A DNA stretch of 62,647 bases, taken from contig CABYVI010000005.1 in NCBI GenBank assembly GCA_902522415.1, positions 1 to 62,647 of the forward strand, in the 5' to 3' direction. Numbering within the stretch: position 1 is the first letter of the stretch; the number at the start of each line of letters is the position of its first letter. A model generated the notes under the pieces. That model made no database searches and was not told the DNA's origin. It saw nothing but the letters and a program-made list of their open reading frames with translations. Source of the DNA: an uncultured SAR116 cluster alpha proteobacterium (GTDB lineage Bacteria > Pseudomonadota > Alphaproteobacteria > Puniceispirillales > GCA-002684695). The position numbers and the translations under genes are program-made. This document shows, piece after piece, positions 1 through 8,116 of the stretch.

Positions 1-835
1 GATTTGGTTAAAGTATGAAGCAGGAAATCCAACAGGTTCATATAAAGATAGAATGGCCTTAAGTGTTCTGACACAAGCTCTAAAAGATGGCTTTTTAAAA
101 AAAGGAGACCGTATTATAGAGTATACTGGGGGTAGTACTGGTTCTTCTTTAGCTTTTGTTTCAGCTTCTCTGGGACTTAATTTTACTGCTATTTTTTCAG
201 ATGCCTTTTCAGACTCAAAAAGGCAGACTATGGAAGCATTTGGAGCAAAGGTAATCATTGAAAAAAGTAATGGTAAAGGGATAACTCCAGAGCTCATAGG
301 AAAAATGAAAGAAAAAGCTTATAAATTATCAGAAAAGCCAAATTCTTTTTATGTTGATCAATTTGGATCAGAAAATGTTCTTAAAGGGTATATTCCATTA
401 GGCCAAGAAATTAAAAGAAAATTAAATAGTTTTGATGTATTTTGTGCATCAGTTGGAACTGGTGGCGCAATTATGGGAACTTGGGAGGGATTGGATACTC
501 CTTCAGCCAAATTAGTAGCTTTTGAGCCATTACAATCACCTTTTTTAACAACTGGAAAAGGTGGAGCACATAAAGTTGAAGGTATAGGTGTTGGTTTTGA
601 ACCACCTTTTATTGATAGAAATAAATTAAATGAAATTCATTGTATTGATCAAGATGATGCGTTTGAAATGTGTAGGAAATTAGCTCAAGCAGAGGGAATT
701 TTCTGTGGCGGGTCAACTGGAATGAATGTTTATGGTGCGATTGAAATAGCAAAAAAGCTAAAAAAAGGAAGTAGAATAGTTACTCTAGCATGTGACAACG
801 GATTAAAATATTTAAATAGCCATATCTATAGTTAA
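1..835 (+). CDS. PLP-dependent cysteine synthase family protein (5' truncated by window edge)
   Basis: This is the C-terminal majority of a fold-type II PLP enzyme of the cysteine synthase/cystathionine beta-synthase family. The frame is already open at base 2, and the first codons encode the family's NPTGSYKDR signature, whose Schiff-base lysine is the codon at 44-46, so the first ATG visible (53) is not the real start. Downstream are the phosphate-binding STGSSLA and GTGGAIMGT loops and a C-terminal GGSTGMN motif. Members make cysteine from O-acetylserine or act on related beta-substituted amino acids; which substrate is used here cannot be told. About 277 residues are visible, against the usual 300-330. 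It converges on the DUF1989 gene with only 8 bases between stops. Confidence 0.85.
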   Translation, partial: IWLKYEAGNPTGSYKDRMALSVLTQALKDGFLKKGDRIIEYTGGSTGSSLAFVSASLGLNFTAIFSDAFSDSKRQTMEAFGAKVIIEKSNGKGITPELIGKMKEKAYKLSEKPNSFYVDQFGSENVLKGYIPLGQEIKRKLNSFDVFCASVGTGGAIMGTWEGLDTPSAKLVAFEPLQSPFLTTGKGGAHKVEGIGVGFEPPFIDRNKLNEIHCIDQDDAFEMCRKLAQAEGIFCGGSTGMNVYGAIEIAKKLKKGSRIVTLACDNGLKYLNSHIYS

Positions 836-843
836 CAAATCCT

Positions 844-1518
844 TTAATTTGATACTTTGAAAAATAAATCTTGAATTATACAATCATTACCATTTATGGG
901 CGTTAAGTCTTGCGGGCATGAAGACATAACGACAATAGTATTCATATAAGCCTTTAATTCAATCTTATCAAAGGGTTTTGCTCTAGGTGCAAGCCACTGA
1001 ATTTTACCATTTTGATCTACAGGAATATTCATCCAAAGATTTAAAGGTGAGGGAATAGCAGGTGCTCTTTCCCCAATTGCAATTAATGCCATTCTTAGAT
1101 TGTCAACACAGTTATCGTGATAATCTTTACATCCCAGTTCTTGATAACGATGATGATCACATGAGGCAATCACTGTATCGTGAAAACCTTCTGAAGTATC
1201 CTCGATTATGGTAAACATTTTTTTTCTTGTATTTGACACTAAACTGTCACCATTTTTTGGAAGAATACTTCCAAGAGATGTGTGTAAATGCTCCATTGAT
1301 AGATGCTCATGTAGATTTTCTGCATTAAAAGCCCAAAAATCACATACTTGTGTGCCTGAACGATTTTCTACTTCTATTGTCTGATTTTGTTTAACTCTTA
1401 CAGCTAAACCACACCTGGCAGGTAATTTGTAATTATGGTTTAACTCTGGAGTTCCATCCTGTGAAATTCCAATCTCTAAAGTTTTATTAGTCCCGTCTGG
1501 TTTGCCTGGATCAAACAT
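844..1518 (-). CDS. DUF1989 (urea carboxylase-associated family) protein
   Basis: The 224-residue protein matches the DUF1989 family, named for members encoded next to urea carboxylase. Seen directly: a basic N-terminal segment with RCGLAVRVKQNQ, a central stretch rich in Cys and His (ASCDHHRYQELGC) that could bind metal, and the family's C-terminal CPQDLTPING motif near residues 201-210. The biochemical role of the family is poorly defined; neighbours elsewhere link it to urea/amidine or amino-acid nitrogen use. Here there is no urea carboxylase or amidolyase nearby; the only close partners are the cysteine-synthase-like gene and the SIS protein, which lies 18 bases upstream on the same strand and is probably cotranscribed. 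Confidence 0.8.
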   Translation of the reverse strand: MFDPGKPDGTNKTLEIGISQDGTPELNHNYKLPARCGLAVRVKQNQTIEVENRSGTQVCDFWAFNAENLHEHLSMEHLHTSLGSILPKNGDSLVSNTRKKMFTIIEDTSEGFHDTVIASCDHHRYQELGCKDYHDNCVDNLRMALIAIGERAPAIPSPLNLWMNIPVDQNGKIQWLAPRAKPFDKIELKAYMNTIVVMSSCPQDLTPINGNDCIIQDLFFKVSN

Positions 1519-1536
1519 AAATTCTATTACTCCTTC

Positions 1537-2265
1537 TTAAATATGTGGATTTCTATCTTTATATAATTGTAAAAGTTTTTTATTGTGTTCGTTTGCTTTT
1601 GGCATATTACCACTAATATAAAATGGGAATAGTTTTTCATCTTTACATAACTCGCCAACGCATGAAATGATTGAATTTAGAATAAACGAACCACTAATAG
1701 TTGAAAATGGAGATACTTTTTTTAACTCATCAACTTCAACTAAAGCGTCACCAGGTGGTCCATGGTTATCAATAAAAATATCAACAATATCATTTAAAAT
1801 CTTGTTTATATTGGATTTTGGAGCAATTTTAGAATATTCAAGTGAAGCAATCCCTATTGTAAAGCAATTTAATTTTTTTGCATAAAGTGCAGCTTCTATT
1901 GGAGCTTGATTGACGCCACTATTTGTGAAAATAACCAATAGATCATTTGATTTTATATTATAATTATTTAAAACTGATGTTGTAATTCCTTCAGTTCGTT
2001 CTACTTCTGAACTTAGAAAAGAGCCCTCATGTAGCATTAATCCTGAAAACAGTATTGGACAAATAGGTGCAAATCCACCAGCCCTAAAATGACCTTCTTC
2101 AGCTAGCATGTGAGAGTGTCCAGTTCCAAACAAATAAATTATTCCATTACCTTTATATACTTCGTAAAATTTTTGTGCACTTAGAACTATCTGTTTTTCT
2201 TGATATTTTGAAATAAGTTTAATTCTTTTTATCACTTCATTTTCATATTTTTTAATCATATTCAT
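1537..2265 (-). CDS. SIS-domain phosphosugar-binding protein, UPF0309/COG4821 type
   Basis: A single SIS (sugar isomerase) domain protein of 242 residues, the usual length of the UPF0309 group. The nucleotide-like phosphosugar loop is visible as FGTGHSHMLAEE near residues 46-57, with the second SIS motif VIFTNSGVNQAPIEAAL near 110-126. The family is thought to bind or isomerise phosphorylated amino sugars, but no reaction is firmly assigned. It stands divergent from the amino-sugar ABC/nan-nag operon and shares its 84-base intergenic region (2266-2349), which fits a role in the same pathway, for example handling a GlcNAc-6P or ManNAc-6P intermediate. Start could be ATG 2265 or the second Met two codons later. 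Confidence 0.75.
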   Translation of the reverse strand: MNMIKKYENEVIKRIKLISKYQEKQIVLSAQKFYEVYKGNGIIYLFGTGHSHMLAEEGHFRAGGFAPICPILFSGLMLHEGSFLSSEVERTEGITTSVLNNYNIKSNDLLVIFTNSGVNQAPIEAALYAKKLNCFTIGIASLEYSKIAPKSNINKILNDIVDIFIDNHGPPGDALVEVDELKKVSPFSTISGSFILNSIISCVGELCKDEKLFPFYISGNMPKANEHNKKLLQLYKDRNPHI

Positions 2266-2351
2266 TATTTAAATTGTTTATTTACTGTTTGAATTAGTGA
2301 AAATTTTATGTATTAAATGTACCATCATATAAATACTATAATAATATAAAT

Positions 2352-2357
2352 GGGAGA
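2352..2357 (+). promoter_or_regulatory. Shine-Dalgarno site that fixes the start of the solute-binding protein gene
   Basis: The GGGAGA here sits four bases before the ATG at 2362. It overlaps the alternative upstream ATG at 2350, which therefore lacks a ribosome site of its own. The shorter start gives a clean signal peptide. Confidence 0.6.
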
Positions 2358-2361
2358 ATTT

Positions 2362-3609
2362 ATGAAAAAACTTTTATCTATTACTATTTTATTCTCATTT
2401 CTATTTTCAATAGGAAATGCATTTGCAGGAACTGTTGTTATAGAATCTTGGAGAAATGATGATGCTGATGCATGGAATGAAAAAATTATTCCTGCTTTTA
2501 ATGCTAAGTATCCAGATATAAAAGTAGTTTTTCAAACAACTATACCTAATCAATATGCAGCTAGCGTAAGTGCAAAGCTCGAAGGCGGAAATGCAGGCGA
2601 TCTAATTACTTGTATTCCATTTGATCAGTCATTGAAATTGTTCAATAGAGGATGGCTCGCTTCACTAAATGGTCTTAGTGGATTAGAAAACTATCCACAA
2701 GTTGCAAAAGATGCATGGAGTACTGATGACCAAAGTGATATTTTCTGTGTTCCTATGGCCTCTGTCTCACATGGTTTTATGTATAACAAAGACATATTTA
2801 AAGAATTAGGTTTATCAATACCAAAAACTGAAAGTGAATTTTTTAGTGTTCTAGAAAAAATCAAGTCTGATGGGAATTACACACCTTTAGCTATTGGTAC
2901 TGCTGATACTTGGGCTATAGCTACAATGGGTTTCCAGAATATTGGACCTAACTACTGGCAAGGTGAAAAAGGAAGAAAAGGTATAATTTCAGGCGATGAA
3001 AAATTCACCGACTCTCATTATATAGACCTTTTAAAATCTTTGGCTAAGTGGGGTGACTACATGGCTTCAGGTTATCAAGCACAAACTTATCCTGACAGTC
3101 AAAATTTGTTTACGTTAGGTGATGCAGCAATTTATCCAACTGGTTCATGGGAAATTTTCACTTTTTCACAAAATGCTGATTTTGAGTTTAGTGCATTTCC
3201 TCCTTACAAGCCAGATGGTCAATCAGAGTGCTTTGTTGATGATCATACGGACATTGGAATTGGTATGAATGCAGCCTCTAAGAATCCTGCAGAATCTAAA
3301 ATTTTCCTTGAGTGGCTAACATCTGCTGAATTTGCTGAGATTTTTGCAAACGAAGTACCTGGATTTTTCCCTCTTCATACACATTCAATTAATGTAAATG
3401 ATCCAGTAGCTAAGGAATTTATTAGTTGGAAAGATGATTGTGCGACAACTATTAGAAATAGTGTTCATATTGTAGGTAGAGGTGAACCTAACCTTGAATC
3501 TGTTTTATGGGAAGTTGTTTCAGGTGTTGTAAACGGCACTATGTCTCCTGAGGATGCAGGCGCAAAGGCAGAAGCAAGCCTTGCAAATTGGTATCCTCCA
3601 CACCAGTAA
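2362..3609 (+). CDS. ABC transporter sugar-binding protein (CUT1 family, extracellular family 1)
   Basis: Periplasmic solute-binding protein of a carbohydrate-uptake (CUT1) ABC importer, about 415 residues. A classical signal peptide is seen (Met-Lys-Lys, hydrophobic core, cleavage after AFA near residue 22). The mature part has the family-1 pattern: WRNDDADAWNEKIIPAFNAKYP at the N-terminus, an aromatic-rich middle (NYWQGEKG), and TGSWEI / GIGMNAASKNP segments typical of the ligand cleft. The start at 2362 is chosen because a GGGAGA ribosome site lies just upstream. It leads an operon with two permeases and four amino-sugar catabolic genes, so the ligand is probably GlcNAc, ManNAc, sialic acid or a short oligosaccharide of these; the sequence alone does not decide. 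Confidence 0.88.
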   Translation: MKKLLSITILFSFLFSIGNAFAGTVVIESWRNDDADAWNEKIIPAFNAKYPDIKVVFQTTIPNQYAASVSAKLEGGNAGDLITCIPFDQSLKLFNRGWLASLNGLSGLENYPQVAKDAWSTDDQSDIFCVPMASVSHGFMYNKDIFKELGLSIPKTESEFFSVLEKIKSDGNYTPLAIGTADTWAIATMGFQNIGPNYWQGEKGRKGIISGDEKFTDSHYIDLLKSLAKWGDYMASGYQAQTYPDSQNLFTLGDAAIYPTGSWEIFTFSQNADFEFSAFPPYKPDGQSECFVDDHTDIGIGMNAASKNPAESKIFLEWLTSAEFAEIFANEVPGFFPLHTHSINVNDPVAKEFISWKDDCATTIRNSVHIVGRGEPNLESVLWEVVSGVVNGTMSPEDAGAKAEASLANWYPPHQ

Positions 3610-3621
3610 AAAATAATTATT

Positions 3622-3647
3622 AATGCGGCGAATTCTTTCGCCGCATT
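3622..3647 (+). terminator. Strong hairpin between binding-protein and permease genes (attenuator or mRNA-stabilising stem)
   Basis: Perfect 11-bp inverted repeat, AATGCGGCGAA paired with TTCGCCGCATT, closed by a TTCT loop, followed by an AT-rich tract without a long T run. It lies in the 54-base gap after the binding-protein stop. Such stems commonly protect the 3' end of the binding-protein message or cut read-through so that this protein is made in excess over the permeases. Confidence 0.75.
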
Positions 3648-3663
3648 TAAATAAATAATTAAA

Positions 3664-4602
3664 ATGAAGAAAAAATTTCCATTCCATATATTAGTTTTTC
3701 TTTTTCCAGCGTGTTTTATTTACACCGTCTTTATGATTTTTCCTCTTTTTGATACAATAAGGATCAGTCTTTATACTCAGAATTTAATGGGTGAGAATAT
3801 GGATAATTCTTCAAGTGTTAGAGCTTTTATAGGTCTCAGAAATTATTATGAATTATTTACAAATGATAATTGGTCATGGCATTTTTGGAATGCTTTAAAA
3901 AATAATACATATTTTTTTCTACTCCATGTTTCAATTCAAACACCCATTGGTCTATTGATAGCAGCTTTTTTATCTTCTAAAGATTTGCGATTTAAGCATA
4001 CGTACAGGACGTTAATTTTTTTACCTGCGATGATGTCTATTGTTATTGTTGGCTACTTATTTAATCTTATTTTATCTAATCTATGGGGAATTCCTCAAAC
4101 TATACTTGGAGTTGTTGGCCTAGAACACATTTACCAACCTTGGCTTGGCTTGAAAGGACCAGCACTTATAACAATTTCATTAATTTCAATATGGCAGTTT
4201 GTGGGTATTCCAATGATGTTATTTTACGCAGCTTTATTGAATATTCCTGATGAAATTCTAGATGCAGCTAAAATAGATGGTTCAGGGCCTATGACTACAT
4301 TTTGGTTTGTAAAATTTCCTCTAATTCTTCCAACAGTCGGTCTTATGGTGATTTTAACTTATGTTGGAAACTATAATGCGTTTGACCTAATATTTGCAAT
4401 GAAGAGTTTGTATGCTGGACCTGAGTATTCTACAGACCTTATGGGGACATTTTTTTACAGGACCTTTTTTGGTTTTCAAATGCAACTTGGTAATCCAACA
4501 ATGGGAGCAACAGTAGCCTCAACAACATTTGGTATCATTTTATTAGGTGTTTTAATTTATCTATTTGCATTTCAGCAAAGAGTAACGAGGTATCAGTACT
4601 AA
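3664..4602 (+). CDS. ABC sugar transporter permease 1 (MalF-like)
   Basis: Inner-membrane permease of the CUT1 importer, 312 residues with about six hydrophobic segments (first near residues 8-28). The cytoplasmic EAA loop that docks the ATPase is visible as DAAKIDGSGPMTTFWFVKFP around residues 198-217. The gene follows the hairpin after the binding-protein gene and its TAA overlaps the ATG of the second permease by one base, indicating translational coupling. Length and topology fit the shorter MalF-type permeases of non-maltose CUT1 systems. Substrate is inferred only from the amino-sugar genes downstream. Confidence 0.9.
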   Translation: MKKKFPFHILVFLFPACFIYTVFMIFPLFDTIRISLYTQNLMGENMDNSSSVRAFIGLRNYYELFTNDNWSWHFWNALKNNTYFFLLHVSIQTPIGLLIAAFLSSKDLRFKHTYRTLIFLPAMMSIVIVGYLFNLILSNLWGIPQTILGVVGLEHIYQPWLGLKGPALITISLISIWQFVGIPMMLFYAALLNIPDEILDAAKIDGSGPMTTFWFVKFPLILPTVGLMVILTYVGNYNAFDLIFAMKSLYAGPEYSTDLMGTFFYRTFFGFQMQLGNPTMGATVASTTFGIILLGVLIYLFAFQQRVTRYQY

Positions 4603-5438
4603 TGAATAATATGAAGGAAAAATACAATCATCTTATAATGCATGTAGTATTAATTTTTTACACGCTTATATGTTTGTTTCCAGTATATTTATTGATAAAT
4701 AATTCATTTAAAAAAAGAAGAGCAATATTTAAAGAGCCTCTATCACTGCCATCTGAGGAAACTTTTAGTTTAATTGGTTTTACTAAAATGTTTTCTAGAG
4801 TAGATTTTTCAATTTATTTTTATAATTCAACTTTTGTTACCCTGACAACTTTATTTTTAGTATTGCTTTTTGGAGCAATGGCTGCTTGGGCTCTTTCAGA
4901 GTATAAGTTTAAAGGTAATACCATGTTAGGTTTGTATTTGGCTTTTGGAATAATGCTACCAATTAAGCTGGGCACTGTAAGCATACTTCAACTTCTTAGT
5001 TCTATGAATTTAGTTAACACTTTAACAGGGTTGGTTATTGTTTATACAGCTCAAAGTTTACCATTAGCTATATGGATACTTTCTGAGTTTATGAAACAAG
5101 TTAACCAAGAGTTAAAAGAGGCTGCTAGATGCGATGGTGTAAATGAGTATCAATTATTTTTTTATATCATTTTACCATTAATGCGACCACCTCTGGCAAC
5201 AGTTGCGGTATTTACAATGGTTCCAGTTTGGAATGATTTATGGTGGCCACTTGTTCTTGCTCCGACAGGTGGTAAGCAGACTGTCATACTTGGAATGCAA
5301 CAATACATTGGTCAGTATGTAACAAATTGGAATGCTGTTTTTGCGTCTCTGACTACTGCGCTAATACCAATTTTAATCTTCTATATGATTTTTTCACGCC
5401 AATTAATTAGGAGCATCACTTCAGGCGCTGTAAAGTAA
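4602..5438 (+). CDS. ABC sugar transporter permease 2 (MalG-like)
   Basis: Second inner-membrane subunit of the CUT1 importer, 278 residues, six predicted membrane segments, with the EAA loop LKEAARCDGVNEYQLFF around residues 171-187 and the family N-terminal pattern FPVYLLINNSFKKR. Translation is coupled to the first permease through an ATG that overlaps its stop by one base; an in-frame ATG three codons later is an alternative start. No ATP-binding subunit is encoded anywhere in this cluster, so the pair must use an ATPase encoded outside this window, as MsmK-type shared ATPases do. Confidence 0.9.
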   Translation: MNNMKEKYNHLIMHVVLIFYTLICLFPVYLLINNSFKKRRAIFKEPLSLPSEETFSLIGFTKMFSRVDFSIYFYNSTFVTLTTLFLVLLFGAMAAWALSEYKFKGNTMLGLYLAFGIMLPIKLGTVSILQLLSSMNLVNTLTGLVIVYTAQSLPLAIWILSEFMKQVNQELKEAARCDGVNEYQLFFYIILPLMRPPLATVAVFTMVPVWNDLWWPLVLAPTGGKQTVILGMQQYIGQYVTNWNAVFASLTTALIPILIFYMIFSRQLIRSITSGAVK

Positions 5439-5456
5439 TAGTTAAACTTATTAATA

Positions 5457-6131
5457 ATGGATATTTTAAAGAAAATTAAATCAAAATTAATAGTTTCTTG
5501 CCAACCAGTAGTTGGAGGACCACTTGATAATGAAAGCTCTATATTGTCTATTGCAGAAGCCTCAATAGAAGGTGGTGCAGCCGGTTTAAGAATTAATGAT
5601 AAAAAAAATGTTTATAATGTAAAAAAAAAGATAAGTGTTCCTATTATTGGAATTAAAAAAAGAACAATAAAGAATAGTAGTGTTATTATTACCCCTTTAG
5701 AGGAAGATATTAAATCATTAGCAGATAGTGGTGCCGATATTATTGCTTTTGATGCAACCTTTAGGAAAAGACCTGTTGAAATTGCAAGATTAATAGATCT
5801 AATTCATAATAAAAATTGTATTGCAATGGCTGATTGTTCAAACATTCATGAGGCATTAAATGCATCAAAATTAGGTGCTGATATCGTTGCTTCTACACTT
5901 TCTGGTTATACAACAAAAACAACACCTAAAAATCCTGATTTTAAAATGATTTCTGAATATGCAAATAATAATCACCAAAATCCTATAATTGCAGAAGGTA
6001 GAATTAATAATCCTACTCAAGCGCTTAAGGCGATTAAATTAGGTGCGCACGCAGTTGTGGTTGGCACTGCAATTAATAGAGTTGAGATTATAACGAGTTG
6101 GTTTGCAAATGGTATTAGACATGACAGATAA
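5457..6131 (+). CDS. nanE: N-acetylmannosamine-6-phosphate 2-epimerase
   Basis: TIM-barrel epimerase converting ManNAc-6-phosphate to GlcNAc-6-phosphate, 224 residues as expected. Family signatures seen in order: IVSCQPVVGGPLD at the N-terminus, GGAAGLRI (39-46), PIIGIKKR with the likely catalytic Lys67, DIIAFDATFRKRP, MADCSN, AEGRIN with the likely catalytic Glu near 182, and the phosphate-binding AVVVGTAINR near the C-terminus. It follows the second permease by 18 bases and overlaps the kinase gene, so it is in the same operon. NanE is specific to ManNAc/sialic-acid catabolism, which is the best clue to what the transporter brings in. Confidence 0.92.
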   Translation: MDILKKIKSKLIVSCQPVVGGPLDNESSILSIAEASIEGGAAGLRINDKKNVYNVKKKISVPIIGIKKRTIKNSSVIITPLEEDIKSLADSGADIIAFDATFRKRPVEIARLIDLIHNKNCIAMADCSNIHEALNASKLGADIVASTLSGYTTKTTPKNPDFKMISEYANNNHQNPIIAEGRINNPTQALKAIKLGAHAVVVGTAINRVEIITSWFANGIRHDR

Positions 6132-7023
6132 AAATTTTATTGCAGTCGATATTGGTGGGACAAAGATTTCTATTGTATTATTCAGAAATGATAAAATTGT
6201 AAATCAAGTTAAACTTCAAACCAATCCGATCGATAAACCAACTACTAATAAACCTAAACTAATAGCTGATAACATTATAAATGGAATACTTAATTTAAAT
6301 GCATCAACTGATCAAATTGGAATTGCTACTACAGGAGTAATTAATGATGGTAGTTGGTCAGTATTAAATAAAAAGATACTGGGCGAATTCAATAAATTCC
6401 CTTTATGTAATTATATTGAAAGTAAACTCAATACGCCTGTTTTTGCAATTAGTGATACTGAAGCTGCTGCTTTAGGAGAGTTTAAATTTGGTGCTGGAAT
6501 TAAATTATCAGAGTTTTTTTATATAACAGTATCGACGGGAGTTGGAGGCGGTATGGTTCTTAATAATCAGTTATACAGAAAGTCTCCAAATTTAGCTGGA
6601 GCATTTGGACACATGGTGATTGTACAAAATGGTAAATTATGTGGTTGTGGAAGAAAAGGATGTATTGAGGCTTACTCTTCTGGAACAGCTTTGAAGCAAG
6701 TGCTTGAACATTCTGAATATAAAGATCTATCAGTGAAGGATATTTTATTAACAAAAAGTGATCAAACATGGGTTATAGAACTAATTAAAGAGGCTGCGAT
6801 TTATTTGTCTGAAGGTATTGTAAATGTGAATTCCCTTCTTGGTATTGAAAATTTCATTATTGGAGGAAGTATTGGTCTTAATGAGAATTTTTTTAATGAA
6901 ATAAAAAATCAGACAAGTTTGATTACATCAGATAAAATTAATCTTAAAAAGGCTGAACTAAAAAATAATCCTGAGGTGTTTGGATGTCTTGCTTATTCGT
7001 CAGTGCATTGTAAAGGCATATAA
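6121..7023 (+). CDS. nanK: ROK-family sugar kinase (ManNAc or GlcNAc kinase)
   Basis: ATP-dependent ROK kinase of 300 residues. The phosphate-1 motif VDIGGTK lies at residues 9-15, and the ROK zinc site appears as GHMVI followed by CGCGRKGCIE, with sugar-contacting residues in STGVGGGM. The ATG at 6121 is preferred over those at 6103 and 6109 because it starts the protein nine residues before the phosphate loop, as in relatives, and gives an 11-base overlap with nanE. With NanE beside it the natural assignment is ManNAc kinase, making ManNAc-6-phosphate, but ROK specificity is hard to read and GlcNAc or glucose kinase activity is possible. Confidence 0.82.
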   Translation: MTDKNFIAVDIGGTKISIVLFRNDKIVNQVKLQTNPIDKPTTNKPKLIADNIINGILNLNASTDQIGIATTGVINDGSWSVLNKKILGEFNKFPLCNYIESKLNTPVFAISDTEAAALGEFKFGAGIKLSEFFYITVSTGVGGGMVLNNQLYRKSPNLAGAFGHMVIVQNGKLCGCGRKGCIEAYSSGTALKQVLEHSEYKDLSVKDILLTKSDQTWVIELIKEAAIYLSEGIVNVNSLLGIENFIIGGSIGLNENFFNEIKNQTSLITSDKINLKKAELKNNPEVFGCLAYSSVHCKGI

Positions 7024-7027
7024 CTAA

Positions 7028-8116
7028 ATGGACAGTATTAAAGGAAAAATAGTTTTAAAGAATGAAATTATATCAGGAAATTTAATATTCAATAACAAGA
7101 TAATTGAAATTTCTGATGTAAATAACTCCAATAATGAAAATTATATTATTCCTGGGTATATTGATCTTCATTGTCATGGCGGTCGAGGCTATGACACAAT
7201 GGAAGGTTTAGAATCGATCACTAAATTGTCTCAATACCATCTGGAAAATGGGACTACCACAATATTCCCAACAACTGTTACAGCTTCTTTAAATGACACA
7301 TTCAATGCAATGAAAGGCCTTAATAAATTTATTAAAAAAAATAAATTGAAAATTAATATTGAAGGTGTTCACCTTGAAGGTCCTTTCATAAACCCTAATA
7401 AGTTGGGAGCCCAGCCTCCTTTTGCTCAAAGTCCCAATTTAGATTTTATAAATGAGATACAAAAAGAAGCGCCAATTAAAATAATGACTATAGCTCCTGA
7501 AATTAAAGGTGGCCTTGATTTTATTGATACGCTAATACAGAATGGAATTAAACCACAACTTGGTCATTCACTTGCTTCAATGGATCTATGTAATCTATCT
7601 ATTGATAGGGGTGTTGAAAGCTTTACTCATCTTTATAATGCAATGTCTGGTTTTGATCATAGGAATCCAGGAGCAGTCGCCTCTGCTTTCTCCAACTTAA
7701 ATTATTCAGAAATCATATGTGATTTAGTTCACGTTCATTCAGATATGGTTAAACTTGCTTATAGAAATATTAAAAGCATCTACGTAGTTACAGACTGTAT
7801 ATCTGCTTCTGGTATGAAAGATGGAGAATATAATCTAGGCATAAATAAAGTTTATAAAGAAGGCAATGTTGTTAAGTTAAATGATAATACTTTGGGGGGA
7901 AGTGTTTTAACGATGCACCAAGCTTTTAAAAATTTGATAAAAATTGGGTTTTCAATTTTAGAGGCAGTAAAATTGACCTCATCAAATGCAGCTAAATATT
8001 TGAATAGAAGTGATATAGGAAGTTTAAAAGTAGGAAACCGAGCTAATTTTTTAGTTCTTAATAAAGATCTAGAGCTATCAAGTGTTTATTTAAATGGAAA
8101 TAAAATTTATGGTTAA
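7028..8116 (+). CDS. nagA: N-acetylglucosamine-6-phosphate deacetylase
   Basis: Amidohydrolase of 362 residues that removes acetate from GlcNAc-6P to give glucosamine-6P. Metal and active-site motifs are in the expected order: DLHCHGGRGYD, HLEGPFINP with the metal-binding Glu, LGHSLA, THLYNAMSGFDHRNPG, and VTDCISASGM with the catalytic Asp. It follows the kinase gene by four bases and its end overlaps the next gene's start, so it is translated as part of the same operon. NagA connects the ManNAc branch (NanE/NanK) to the deaminase that follows. Confidence 0.93.
   Translation: MDSIKGKIVLKNEIISGNLIFNNKIIEISDVNNSNNENYIIPGYIDLHCHGGRGYDTMEGLESITKLSQYHLENGTTTIFPTTVTASLNDTFNAMKGLNKFIKKNKLKINIEGVHLEGPFINPNKLGAQPPFAQSPNLDFINEIQKEAPIKIMTIAPEIKGGLDFIDTLIQNGIKPQLGHSLASMDLCNLSIDRGVESFTHLYNAMSGFDHRNPGAVASAFSNLNYSEIICDLVHVHSDMVKLAYRNIKSIYVVTDCISASGMKDGEYNLGINKVYKEGNVVKLNDNTLGGSVLTMHQAFKNLIKIGFSILEAVKLTSSNAAKYLNRSDIGSLKVGNRANFLVLNKDLELSSVYLNGNKIYG

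Noticed and set aside
2310..2336. Short inverted GTATT / AATAC arms in the divergent control region of the amino-sugar operon
   Set aside because: Only five pairs with a 17-base centre in AT-rich DNA; not distinguishable from chance, so not called an operator.
2350..2361. Upstream ATG of the solute-binding protein gene
   Set aside because: It overlaps the GGGAGA ribosome site of the ATG at 2362 and would add MGEF before an otherwise regular signal peptide.
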